Assembly (NCBI GenBank): GCA_022394755.1
Contig: JAGFCA010000005.1
Coordinates: 30,313-94,312 of the forward strand
DNA: 64,000 nt
Reading direction: 5' to 3'
DNA from: Candidatus Poribacteria bacterium
GTDB taxonomy: Bacteria; Poribacteria; WGA-4E; WGA-3G
The position numbers and the translations under genes were made by a program. The notes beneath the pieces were generated by a model. It ran no database searches and was not told where the DNA came from. It worked only from the letters and a program-made list of their open reading frames with translations. Shown piece by piece: positions 17,780 through 25,684 of this stretch. Position 1 is the stretch's first letter. Each line of letters starts with the position of its first letter.

Positions 17780-19150
17780 TTAAGCGAATAATTCTGAGAC
17801 AACCTTCGCCCCGTCAGGTGAAACACGAACCGGACGTCCGTCACTCGTATGAAGTTCCAAACTTGGATCAATACCGAGTAAAGTATAGATTGTCGCTGAT
17901 AGATCAGAAGGTGTTACAGGACGTTCTTTCGGAAATTCACCAAGTGAATCACTGCTTCCGATAATTTGTCCAGCTTGTACCCCGCCACCAGCCAACATCA
18001 CACTAAATACATTAGGCCAATGATCACGACCCCCTTGTGAATTGATTTTCGGGGTACGACCAAATTCACCCATAACGATGACCAGTGTTTCATCTAACAT
18101 TCTCAGGTGACTAAGATCTTGAATTAATGAGCTTAAAGCACGATCAAGTGAAGGTAGATGTGCATTTCGATCAGTAGGATAACGTTCTTTCAGTCCGAAG
18201 ATATTTTGATGGGTATCCCAACCAGTATGATTCACTGTCACGAATGGAACACCACGTTCTACCAACCTTCGTGCAAGTAAACAACTATGTCCAATTCCAT
18301 TCACTCCACCTAATCCATATCGATTTCTAACATCTCGAGGTTCATCAGAAAGATTGAATGCTCCCTTTGCTTCAGGAGAAGTTATTAGATTGTATGCCCG
18401 TTCTAATTCTGGATCCGATACCGATTCTGAACCAGCATCTTTCGCGTTGCTAAACTCATTGAGTGCATTCACAAATTCTCTACGTCGTGTGAGTCGATCA
18501 ATGTCAAGACCTTGATAAAAATCAAGATCTCGAACCCTTAAGTTTCCTCTATTTTCTTTATCGGAATTACCAGCCACAGAAAACGGAGTTGTAGATGACG
18601 GTAAGTATCCATTACCTGATAATTCACCTGTGAAGTTTGGTACTGCAATGTTTGGTGGTAATGCTGATAAGACATCCCCTGAACCATCCTTACTATTTTG
18701 TGATTTGACATAGGTAACCGTTGCACCATAAGTTGGATACTCAAGTGCAGGAGTGGGTTTGTAACCTGTCATCAGATATTGTGTACCGAGACTATGTTCA
18801 CCAAGCGGAGAGGTCATTGATCGGATAATGGCAATCTTATCCATCATCTGTGCAGTTTTCTCAAAACATTCACTAATGTGTATACCGGAGATATTCGTGG
18901 AAATTGTACTCAAAGGACCACGGACTTCCTGTGGTGCATCTGGTTTTGGATCGAATGTTTCCAGATGACTTGGTCCACCATCAAGCCATATTAAAATGCA
19001 TGATTTTGCTTTTGCTGTAGGTGGATTAGTGTTGGCAATCGCACGTTGCAAGTGGAAAAAATTACCTAATCCTAATCCAAGTGCTGACAATCCACCGACG
19101 CGTAGGAAATCGCGGCGACTAATACCATCACAACGTTTTGTTATGTTCAT
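17780..19150 (-). CDS. DUF1501 protein with Tat signal
   Basis: A 456-residue protein. The N-terminus has a twin-arginine signal, SRRDFLRVGG with a hydrophobic stretch, so it is exported folded. The rest matches DUF1501, which has a sulfatase/alkaline-phosphatase-like fold: CILIWLDGGPSHLETFDPKP holds the first metal-site acidic residues, then VTVNHTGWDTH and MGEFGRTPKIN with GRDHWPNVF, where the conserved D, H and E/R residues of the family sit. Its substrate is unknown. It starts 20 bases after the M56 fusion gene, with GAGGAGAAA before the ATG. Its neighbours (DUF1549/DUF1553, propeller, cytochrome) repeat the usual planctomycete gene set. Confidence 0.92.
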   Translation of the reverse strand: MNITKRCDGISRRDFLRVGGLSALGLGLGNFFHLQRAIANTNPPTAKAKSCILIWLDGGPSHLETFDPKPDAPQEVRGPLSTISTNISGIHISECFEKTAQMMDKIAIIRSMTSPLGEHSLGTQYLMTGYKPTPALEYPTYGATVTYVKSQNSKDGSGDVLSALPPNIAVPNFTGELSGNGYLPSSTTPFSVAGNSDKENRGNLRVRDLDFYQGLDIDRLTRRREFVNALNEFSNAKDAGSESVSDPELERAYNLITSPEAKGAFNLSDEPRDVRNRYGLGGVNGIGHSCLLARRLVERGVPFVTVNHTGWDTHQNIFGLKERYPTDRNAHLPSLDRALSSLIQDLSHLRMLDETLVIVMGEFGRTPKINSQGGRDHWPNVFSVMLAGGGVQAGQIIGSSDSLGEFPKERPVTPSDLSATIYTLLGIDPSLELHTSDGRPVRVSPDGAKVVSELFA

Positions 19151-19170
19151 TATGTTTCTCCTCTTCTAAC

Positions 19171-22100
19171 CTAATTGGAATCCTTGTTACGTTGTACAAT
19201 GGCAAAACGAATTTTTTCAATACCTGCTTCTTCTACGATCTCCATTACCTTTACAATTTGCTCATGTAATACTTCTCGTTCTGCTTGGATAAGAATCATA
19301 GATTTTGACTCTTTAGGAACGGCACGGAGAAGTGTGTGCAATCCATCAAATTGTACAACGGTTTCATCTAATTCCACAACAGTTCCGTTTAATACAAACG
19401 ATCCCTTTAAGAGCATTTCACCATTTTTTCCTTTCTCAGAAGGAGTTTTAATCTTGATTATAGGATTTTCCCCGTTTAACCAAATTTTCATCTGAGCAGG
19501 CTTTTCTTGAATTAACTCGCTAATTGCACCAAGGACATACGGATCTGGTGATAGCATAGGTTGTGCTAAAGGGAAGTTCTGTAACACTATTCCATTTTGG
19601 GCAATAATTACCGTTTGTGCAATGTTACGATTCAAACCGTAACTACCCGGTCCTTCACGACCGTCAGGAGAAACACCGAGAAGTATATTTTCTGGTATAT
19701 GGGGTACAATCTTACTTGCCTGTTGTAATAATGCTTCTGGTGAATCCCCTAAAAACACTACCTGTATCTGAAAATATTGTCCGGTTGCTTGGGATATTTT
19801 TTCTAATATACGAGTGAAAGCAACTAATCCACGCAAACCGAGTGGTGTTTCATCCTGTAAGATCAGAATGTGTGATTTTCCATCTGCCTTTTCAATGAAA
19901 TCAATGGTCTTCCCTTCTTCATCACCGTTAATCACAGTAGCCATTAGAGCGGGTAGTGTTTCAGATGGTTGTGGTCCAGAATATATGATTTTTTCTCTAT
20001 TCTTTTTAAATTCATCTGGATCTTTTACATCTACCTTCCGTCTACTTCTTGGATTCTGGTTTTGACGGCTATTCAACAAACGTCGAACCGTCATCATTTC
20101 CTCTTCGTTAAGCATTCCATCTTTGTCTTTTTCAAATAATCTAAGAAGCAATTCTGGGGAGATAGCAGGATCTTTTACACGTTCCTCTGTTCGGTCCATC
20201 CTTCTTGCTTCAGGATCTTCTTCACGTCTGGCTTTTTCTTCAGGAGAAGGATTTCGTTCTTGGTCGCCTTCTCGTTCCATTCGTCTGTTTTCAGGATCTC
20301 GTTCTTTTCTAAGACGTTCTTCCGACGAGGGATCACGTTTTCTATCTTGTATTCCTTCACGGTTCATCTGTTGTCTATCGCGTTGCATATGTGTACGTTC
20401 AGCAGCTTGTTCGTTAAGCCAATTCTCTGCAGTAGATGTATCTACTCCAAGTGTTTGTGCAATTGCCCCAAGAACATGTGAATCAGCATAAACAGATGGT
20501 TGGGTGATAGCAAAGTTATGCAGAACTTTACCTTCCTTGGCAATAATGATAGTTTGTGATACATTTCGATTCAGACCATAACTACCCGGACCTTCTCGAC
20601 CATCTGGAGATATACCAAATAAAAGGTGTTCTGGACCATTTTCTAATAAACCTTTGGCTACCCCACTTACTCTTTGACGTAACTGCTCAGTGTCATCACC
20701 AAGAAATACGACGTTCATATATAATTTCTGTTTTGATTTGTTGGTAATTGTAGAAATCATTCGTGAAGTGTCATATAGTCCACGTAAACCAGCACCATCA
20801 CCATCTTGCAAGAACAGTATAATGGGTTGTTTTCCTGCTGTTGATATGAAATCATAGGTCGTATTTTTGGATTTACCGGCTATACTTGTAGCATTAAGGG
20901 GTGGAAGTATTTCACCAGGTTGTGGTCCGGAGAATATCTGCTTTTCATTAGATTTCTTAAAATCTGCAGGATCAGATAATTCGATTTCCCGTTCAGATCG
21001 GTATTGCCTTCTGTCCATCTTTTGAGGGGAATCTGAGTCAATATTGGGATGTAAACCCTTCAATATAGCATCCAGCTCCTTTTTAACTGTTTCAAAATCT
21101 TTCCTTGTTTGTTCTAATAGTGCTCCTGCATCATTTCTGTTCATCTTTTGAGGGGAATCTGAGTCGATCTTGGGATGTAAACCCTTCAATATAGTTTCCA
21201 ACTCTTTTCTCGTTCTTTCTACGTCCTTTATTACTCTCTCTAATTGCAACCTTGTGTCATTTTTATCCAACTTTTGAGATGAATCCTTGGTCTGATTGAT
21301 TATTCTTGCTGCTTTTTCTGGATTGACTCCAAGATCCTCAAGCTTTAATATTGCATCCTCCCTTGAAATATTTCCTTTCATGAGTGCTTTTTTAATCTCT
21401 GACACGTAATATTCAGGAGACTTTCCACCAGCATCCATTTTCATATTTTGCTTAGCCGATTTCTCATTCAGCCATTTTTCCATTTCTGATGGTTCAACAC
21501 CAATGGCTTGTGAAACAGCGCCCAAAACATAGGGATCTGTGTATAACATGGGTTGTGTGAAAGCGAAATTGTGAACTACTTTTCCATCGTTAGCAATCAA
21601 GATTGTCTGTGCGACATTCCGATTCAACCCGTAACTCCCCGGTCCCTCACGACCGTCAGGAGACATACATACCATTATCCTATTATCAGGCCAATCTTCA
21701 ATCATGTTCCCTGACCAATCAGGAAGATCACTATCATCATTTACGAGAAACACAACACCTACTTGAAGTGATTGATTGGCGTTTCCAGTAGTGAGTGTTT
21801 GTTGATTCTGGTATTCAGCGATCATAGATAACTGGTTGATAGCCATATCAATCCCTTTTATTCCAACTCCATTGGCATCCTGTATGAAGAGGATGAGTGG
21901 TTGACGGTCTGTAGAAGTAATATCAAATGTCTTACCTTCAATTTCTCCATACATACCAGTAACATTAAACGGAGGTAAACTTTCTCCGACTTGTGGTCCA
22001 GAGAAGATTCTCTCTTTTTCAGAACTCACAGCAAGTTTTGGATCTTTGACTTCAATTCCTGTCTTGTCTTTGTAAACTTTTTTCTGCTTTGTTTTGGCTT

Positions 22101-23217
22101 CCGTTTTCTCCATTTTCTTGTTTTTTATGGATTCATTTTTTGGCTTTTCTGTTTCTTCAGAAGTTTGACCAAAAAGTGATACCGGAACAGTTTTCAAAGG
22201 TAACAGTTGTGCCATTGATAATAATGGAAGACAGGTAATCATTAAAGAGGCTGCTAAAATAAGAAAACGAGGTTTCGTATGTAAGTCTAATCGACGATTC
22301 TGTTTCAGGATGGAGTCAATTCGTGATTCTAACCAAGAAGGTTTATTGAGTGCCAATACAAGAGGCAGAGTATTATCGTCGTATCGTACCAAATCTAACA
22401 AACATTGTGCATACTTTTTTCTTTTTCCAGTTATTTGGATCACCCAATCATCACAGATTTGCTCACGTAAATGTATTAACTGTTTGTTTAATAGATGATA
22501 AATTGGATGGAAGAAGAATACCGCACCAATAATATGTGAAAACAAATTTGTCAACCAATCGAGCCGTTGAACATGTGCTAATTCGTGTGCTGCAACCAAT
22601 TCAAACTGATCTAATGTCAATTCTCGCGGAATAAGAATATGCGGAGCTAACCAACCGAATGAAATAGGCGAGGACACATAATCAGAATAACAAACAGTGA
22701 CATGTCGTTTAATGTGGAGCTGTTTTGCTAACCTATTACAAATCAACTGATATGTGCCATCTGTCGGTGTAGTACTCTTCCGAAGCCAGTGAATTCTATA
22801 TAAGCCAATTGCAACCTTCATTAACAAAATAAGTGTACCAATTCCCCATATTCCAAGAATTATATGTGTAATTGACCAATTGCTGTAAAACGGACTTTTC
22901 GAGGTCAGATTCTGATTAGATTGTATCTCCGGTTCAATCAACCCACTCATTATTGGATTCGACTCTTGAAGGTAAATACTTGATACCTGTATTGGTTCTG
23001 TGCCAATTAATTCAGATTCGGATTTTACTATAGAGATACCTGGTATAAATTGATTAAATACGAAAAGAATTGGTAAACTGATCAAAAACAGCAACCAGAG
23101 TAAATGAACTCTATTATTTGACTGATGGAAACGTCTGGTAATAAGCCATGTTAAACCGCCTAATATACCCCATTGCCATGAACAGTTGAGTAATGTTTGT
23201 AGGATTTGATGCGTCAT
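19171..23217 (-). CDS. M56 (BlaR1-type) membrane peptidase fused to three repeated domains, EF-hand and ExbD/TolR-like domain
   Basis: A 1348-residue fusion. Residues 1-340 are a BlaR1/MecR1-type M56 metallopeptidase: membrane helices at about 10-28, 36-57, 115-140 and 318-337, and the zinc motif HELAH at 211-215 with E252 in LREQICDDW as the likely third ligand. There is no penicillin-binding sensor. Instead, residues ~400-600, 755-935 and 1075-1260 are three copies of one domain (SGPQxGExLPP, then VVFL, then SPDGREGPGSYGLNRNV and AQTxIIA), resembling thioredoxin/redoxin-like domains of Planctomycetes but without a CxxC. A charged R/E-rich stretch and an EF-hand (FEKDKDGMLNEEEM, ~1032) lie between copies 2 and 3. 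The last ~70 residues resemble the ExbD/TolR periplasmic domain (VVQFDGLHTLLRAV, IVEEAGIEKIRFAI). It overlaps the blaI-like gene by 4 bases (ATGA), so the two are coupled. Confidence 0.85.
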   Translation of the reverse strand: MTHQILQTLLNCSWQWGILGGLTWLITRRFHQSNNRVHLLWLLFLISLPILFVFNQFIPGISIVKSESELIGTEPIQVSSIYLQESNPIMSGLIEPEIQSNQNLTSKSPFYSNWSITHIILGIWGIGTLILLMKVAIGLYRIHWLRKSTTPTDGTYQLICNRLAKQLHIKRHVTVCYSDYVSSPISFGWLAPHILIPRELTLDQFELVAAHELAHVQRLDWLTNLFSHIIGAVFFFHPIYHLLNKQLIHLREQICDDWVIQITGKRKKYAQCLLDLVRYDDNTLPLVLALNKPSWLESRIDSILKQNRRLDLHTKPRFLILAASLMITCLPLLSMAQLLPLKTVPVSLFGQTSEETEKPKNESIKNKKMEKTEAKTKQKKVYKDKTGIEVKDPKLAVSSEKERIFSGPQVGESLPPFNVTGMYGEIEGKTFDITSTDRQPLILFIQDANGVGIKGIDMAINQLSMIAEYQNQQTLTTGNANQSLQVGVVFLVNDDSDLPDWSGNMIEDWPDNRIMVCMSPDGREGPGSYGLNRNVAQTILIANDGKVVHNFAFTQPMLYTDPYVLGAVSQAIGVEPSEMEKWLNEKSAKQNMKMDAGGKSPEYYVSEIKKALMKGNISREDAILKLEDLGVNPEKAARIINQTKDSSQKLDKNDTRLQLERVIKDVERTRKELETILKGLHPKIDSDSPQKMNRNDAGALLEQTRKDFETVKKELDAILKGLHPNIDSDSPQKMDRRQYRSEREIELSDPADFKKSNEKQIFSGPQPGEILPPLNATSIAGKSKNTTYDFISTAGKQPIILFLQDGDGAGLRGLYDTSRMISTITNKSKQKLYMNVVFLGDDTEQLRQRVSGVAKGLLENGPEHLLFGISPDGREGPGSYGLNRNVSQTIIIAKEGKVLHNFAITQPSVYADSHVLGAIAQTLGVDTSTAENWLNEQAAERTHMQRDRQQMNREGIQDRKRDPSSEERLRKERDPENRRMEREGDQERNPSPEEKARREEDPEARRMDRTEERVKDPAISPELLLRLFEKDKDGMLNEEEMMTVRRLLNSRQNQNPRSRRKVDVKDPDEFKKNREKIIYSGPQPSETLPALMATVINGDEEGKTIDFIEKADGKSHILILQDETPLGLRGLVAFTRILEKISQATGQYFQIQVVFLGDSPEALLQQASKIVPHIPENILLGVSPDGREGPGSYGLNRNIAQTVIIAQNGIVLQNFPLAQPMLSPDPYVLGAISELIQEKPAQMKIWLNGENPIIKIKTPSEKGKNGEMLLKGSFVLNGTVVELDETVVQFDGLHTLLRAVPKESKSMILIQAEREVLHEQIVKVMEIVEEAGIEKIRFAIVQRNKDSN

Positions 23218-23609
23218 CTGTCACTCCTTGATGGTATTTCTTTTTCCGGTTGATAGTCATTGATAAGTTGTTGTAAGCGGTTTAATTCATCAGAGTTTGT
23301 TGGACGAACTTCAAGAAGTGTATTCACAAGTTTTTCTGCAGAATTGTCAAAAAGACGCTCAAGTAAATCTGTCAACATTGTATGTGTAATCTCTGTTTCT
23401 TTAACTAACGGTTGGTAAACAAACGTTCTACCTTCAACTTGATGGGATAGAAAACCTTTTTTCTCAAGACTTTTCATGGTGGTCGCGATAGTAGTGTAGG
23501 CTATTTTACGGTCAATACCATCAAGCACATCATTAACGGTAGCACTCTCAAGTTTCCAAACTGCTTTCATTACTTCAAGCTCTAAATGGTGTAATTTTTT
23601 GGATTTCAT
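23214..23609 (-). CDS. BlaI/MecI/CopY-family transcriptional repressor
   Basis: A 131-residue winged-helix regulator: LHHLELEVMKAVWKLESATV, then IAYTTIATTMKSLEKKGFL as the recognition helix, and the VEGRTFVYQPLV wing, all typical of the BlaI family. The C-terminal half holds the dimerisation helices (LLERLFDNSAEKLVNTLL). I use the ATG at 23609 with GAGG nine bases upstream; an alternative ATG at 23624 lacks a good site. In BlaI/BlaR1 systems the M56 partner causes inactivation of the repressor when a signal arrives. The overlap with the downstream M56 gene argues that the same logic applies here, with an unknown signal. It is likely autoregulated through the site cluster at 23708-23775. Confidence 0.92.
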   Translation of the reverse strand: MKSKKLHHLELEVMKAVWKLESATVNDVLDGIDRKIAYTTIATTMKSLEKKGFLSHQVEGRTFVYQPLVKETEITHTMLTDLLERLFDNSAEKLVNTLLEVRPTNSDELNRLQQLINDYQPEKEIPSRSDR

Positions 23610-23707
23610 CTCTTTAATCCTCATTTAAGATCAATAAAGGTTTATATTATCAAACTTTGGAATTGGGGTGAATTCTTTTGAATTACAATAAGTCAAGATT
23701 GATATCA

Positions 23708-23775
23708 ATACTATATATAATACGGAATTAAAATACTAATTCTAAATACGGAGTGATAGTATTTTAATGTAGTAT
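23708..23775 (-). promoter_or_regulatory. possible operator cluster upstream of the blaI-like gene
   Basis: ATACTA occurs at 23708-23713 and 23733-23738, and its complement TAGTAT at 23757-23762 and 23770-23775. The two inner copies extend to 9-bp inverted arms (AAAATACTA at 23730-23738, TAGTATTTT at 23757-23765). The cluster is about 100-165 bases upstream of the repressor start. BlaI-family repressors bind dyad sites in their own promoter, so this is a reasonable candidate; the motif is not the classical TACA-TGTA. Confidence 0.4.
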
Positions 23776-24059
23776 GAACTATTTGTCAAGTCAAAATGGT
23801 AAAAGTTCGTATTTTTAATGTATTTTTATGAATTGGTTAGAATTTACCAGAACCGCACAATTTCTTCAAAAGGGTGTGTAATGTATTTGGCCTAAATATC
23901 GCATTTTCTTTGTGTAAGGTATAAAACAGACATTTAATCCTAAATACTCATATTGAATTTACAGTTTACAGATAATTTTGTATGACGATCTCAAAACCAT
24001 CTGTGAAGCTGCAAATATTGCAAGACAAAATTGCCACTGTAGAAGGTTTGGTAATTCCC

Positions 24060-24259
24060 AAAATGTTACGAAATCGTAACATTTTTCTGTAACCCCAATT
24101 TCGTTATATCTTCAAAAACCCTGTTCCTGTCTGTGTTTATAGACGATTTTTAGAATGTTACGATTTTTAAAAAAAGTTAATCCTCGAATTCTAATTTGGT
24201 TGATATTCTTATAATTTTTAGTTGATTCACCAAGATGTATCTATTTTAGTTTTCAGTTA
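24060..24259. repeat. 200-bp imperfect direct repeat, copy 1
   Basis: Starts with a palindrome: AAAATGTTACGA at 24060-24071, two bases, then TCGTAACATTTT at 24074-24085. The same start and most of the following 170 bases recur at 24358-24556, including GTTAATCCTCGAATT and TAGTTTTCAGTTA. A further TGTTACG half-site lies inside each copy. Confidence 0.8.
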
Positions 24260-24357
24260 TTACTACTATTTCCAATTAATGATTTATCATTTAGGAACTA
24301 TTTATTCAGATATGGTGTTCCTAAGGAGTTTTGAAAAACCGAATTGGTAAACCGCCG

Positions 24358-24556
24358 AAAATGTTACGAAATCGTAACATTTTTCTGTAACCCAATTTTA
24401 GTCATATCTTCCAAATCTCTGTCCCTGTCTGCGTTTATAGACGATTTATAGAATGTTACGGTTTTTATAAAAAGTTAATCCTCGAATTTTAACTTGGTTG
24501 ATATTTCTATAATTTTGAGTTGATTCCCGAGATCTATCTATTTAGTTTTCAGTTAA
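24358..24556. repeat. 200-bp imperfect direct repeat, copy 2
   Basis: Second copy of the element at 24060, offset by 298 bases. The palindrome (AAAATGTTACGA at 24358-24369 and TCGTAACATTTT at 24372-24383) is unchanged while other parts carry substitutions and small indels, so the palindrome may be the constrained part. Confidence 0.8.
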
Positions 24557-25113
24557 TGAAATTCTAAGAAATGGCATTTAGTGTTTTTCTAACAAAATTT
24601 TACAGATGGTTTTTGAATATGCTCTTAACCCATTGACAGTAAGCGTTTAAGCAATTATTTAAATCATTGATCTTTTAAAGTGTTAGAAAAATCAATTTTT
24701 ACATTTTTATTCATGTGTGTCCTCATCTCTGTCCAGTCTTGGGTTTATCGGTACACTTAATTATAAAAGATTGAAAAAGTTGTTAGAGAAGTCATCTCTT
24801 ATTATAAAGAACAACATATTTTGCTTTAGATAAATTTAATAATTACATACGTGATTTGCTATCATATCTATATTCTCACGTATGTAACTTTAGATGTGAT
24901 TCGTTATTTATTTCTTCAATATTTTTAGGATTTTCACAAAGTCATGTTATGATGTGCTATTAATGACTGAAAGGCGTATCTTAAGTGGGTGTAGCCTTCT
25001 TGAAAATTGGAAATACCATTGTATAGATATTGACATTCTGTTAAATTGGTGGTTGAATGTCGATGCAATTTTTTACTTTTAAAAACGGGATAGACGATTA
25101 CAGGTAATCAATA

Positions 25114-25298
25114 ATGAAAGTTAGAGAGGTAATCAGATTACTTACAGAAGATGGTTGGTATCTTCACAGGACAAAATGTAGCCATAGACATTATCAACAT
25201 CCTACTAAACTCGGTAAAGTAACAGTTCCAGGAAAATGAGTAAAGATATTCACCCTTGTACATTGAATTTTATTCTCAGACAAGCTGCTCTAAAATAA
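25114..25298 (+). pseudogene. hicA: HicA-type mRNA interferase toxin, frameshifted
   Basis: From ATG at 25114 the frame encodes MKVREVIRLLTEDGWYLHRT, then SHRHYQHPTKLGKVTVPGK, the HicA fold with the catalytic histidine in the SHRHY region. It then stops at a TGA at 25237. The missing end, MSKDIHPCTLNFILRQAALK, continues in another frame and stops at 25296-25298. One lost base in the AAAA run at 25233-25236 explains this. The repaired protein would be about 61 residues, the normal HicA length. In this assembly the toxin is therefore broken, unless the frameshift is a sequencing error. The hicB antitoxin gene follows 14 bases later. Confidence 0.8.
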
Positions 25299-25312
25299 GG
25301 AAACTTTAGCCA

Positions 25313-25633
25313 ATGCATTATCTTGTAATATTTGAACATGGTGATATGAATTATAGTGCCTATGTTCCAGATCTTCCTGTATGTGTAGCAGTAGGTGATA
25401 CGCTTGAAGAAACTCGTCAAGAAATCGCTGAAGTTATGAAATTTCATGTTGAGTGTCTCCAAGAAGATGGAGAGGTAATTCCAAAACTTACTTCAAAGAT
25501 GGCAGAACACACATCTTCAGGTGTGATTTCAGAATTTGTTGAGATTGAATTAGATAGCCCAAGTATAATAAAGCATTCCAATTTTCCTTTTCTTTCAAGT
25601 ATTATGTCCCGCATTAAAAGGAAACGTGTGTAG
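25313..25633 (+). CDS. hicB: HicB-family antitoxin
   Basis: A 106-residue protein whose first 70 residues match the HicB RNase-H-like antitoxin domain: MHYLVIFEHGDMNYSAYVPD, LPVCVAVGDTLEETRQEI, then FHVECLQEDGEVIP. The C-terminal 35 residues are basic and low in similarity (IMSRIKRKRV), and no clear ribbon-helix-helix DNA-binding domain is seen. It normally neutralises HicA and may repress the operon. Here the toxin gene upstream is frameshifted, so hicB may be an orphan antitoxin. Confidence 0.85.
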   Translation: MHYLVIFEHGDMNYSAYVPDLPVCVAVGDTLEETRQEIAEVMKFHVECLQEDGEVIPKLTSKMAEHTSSGVISEFVEIELDSPSIIKHSNFPFLSSIMSRIKRKRV

Positions 25634-25684
25634 AATTCAACGCACCATTTCTTACGAAAATGCGTTTTTATCCAAAAGCACAAG

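Larger units (their letters stand above)
23776..25113. other. long noncoding region with repeats
   Basis: Apart from the operator-like cluster and the 200-bp direct repeat annotated separately, I see no gene with a credible start or coding pattern in these 1.3 kb. The sequence is very AT-rich. Around 24842-24895 the string TACGTGAT/CACGTATGTAA forms a loose inverted pair, and CACGTATGTAACTTTAGAT has a near copy at about 50500. Confidence 0.5.

Noticed and set aside
19171..23217. Beta-lactam sensor function for the M56/BlaI pair
   Set aside because: The extracytoplasmic part has no SxxK, SxN or KTG set and no penicillin-binding domain, so a beta-lactam response is not supported.
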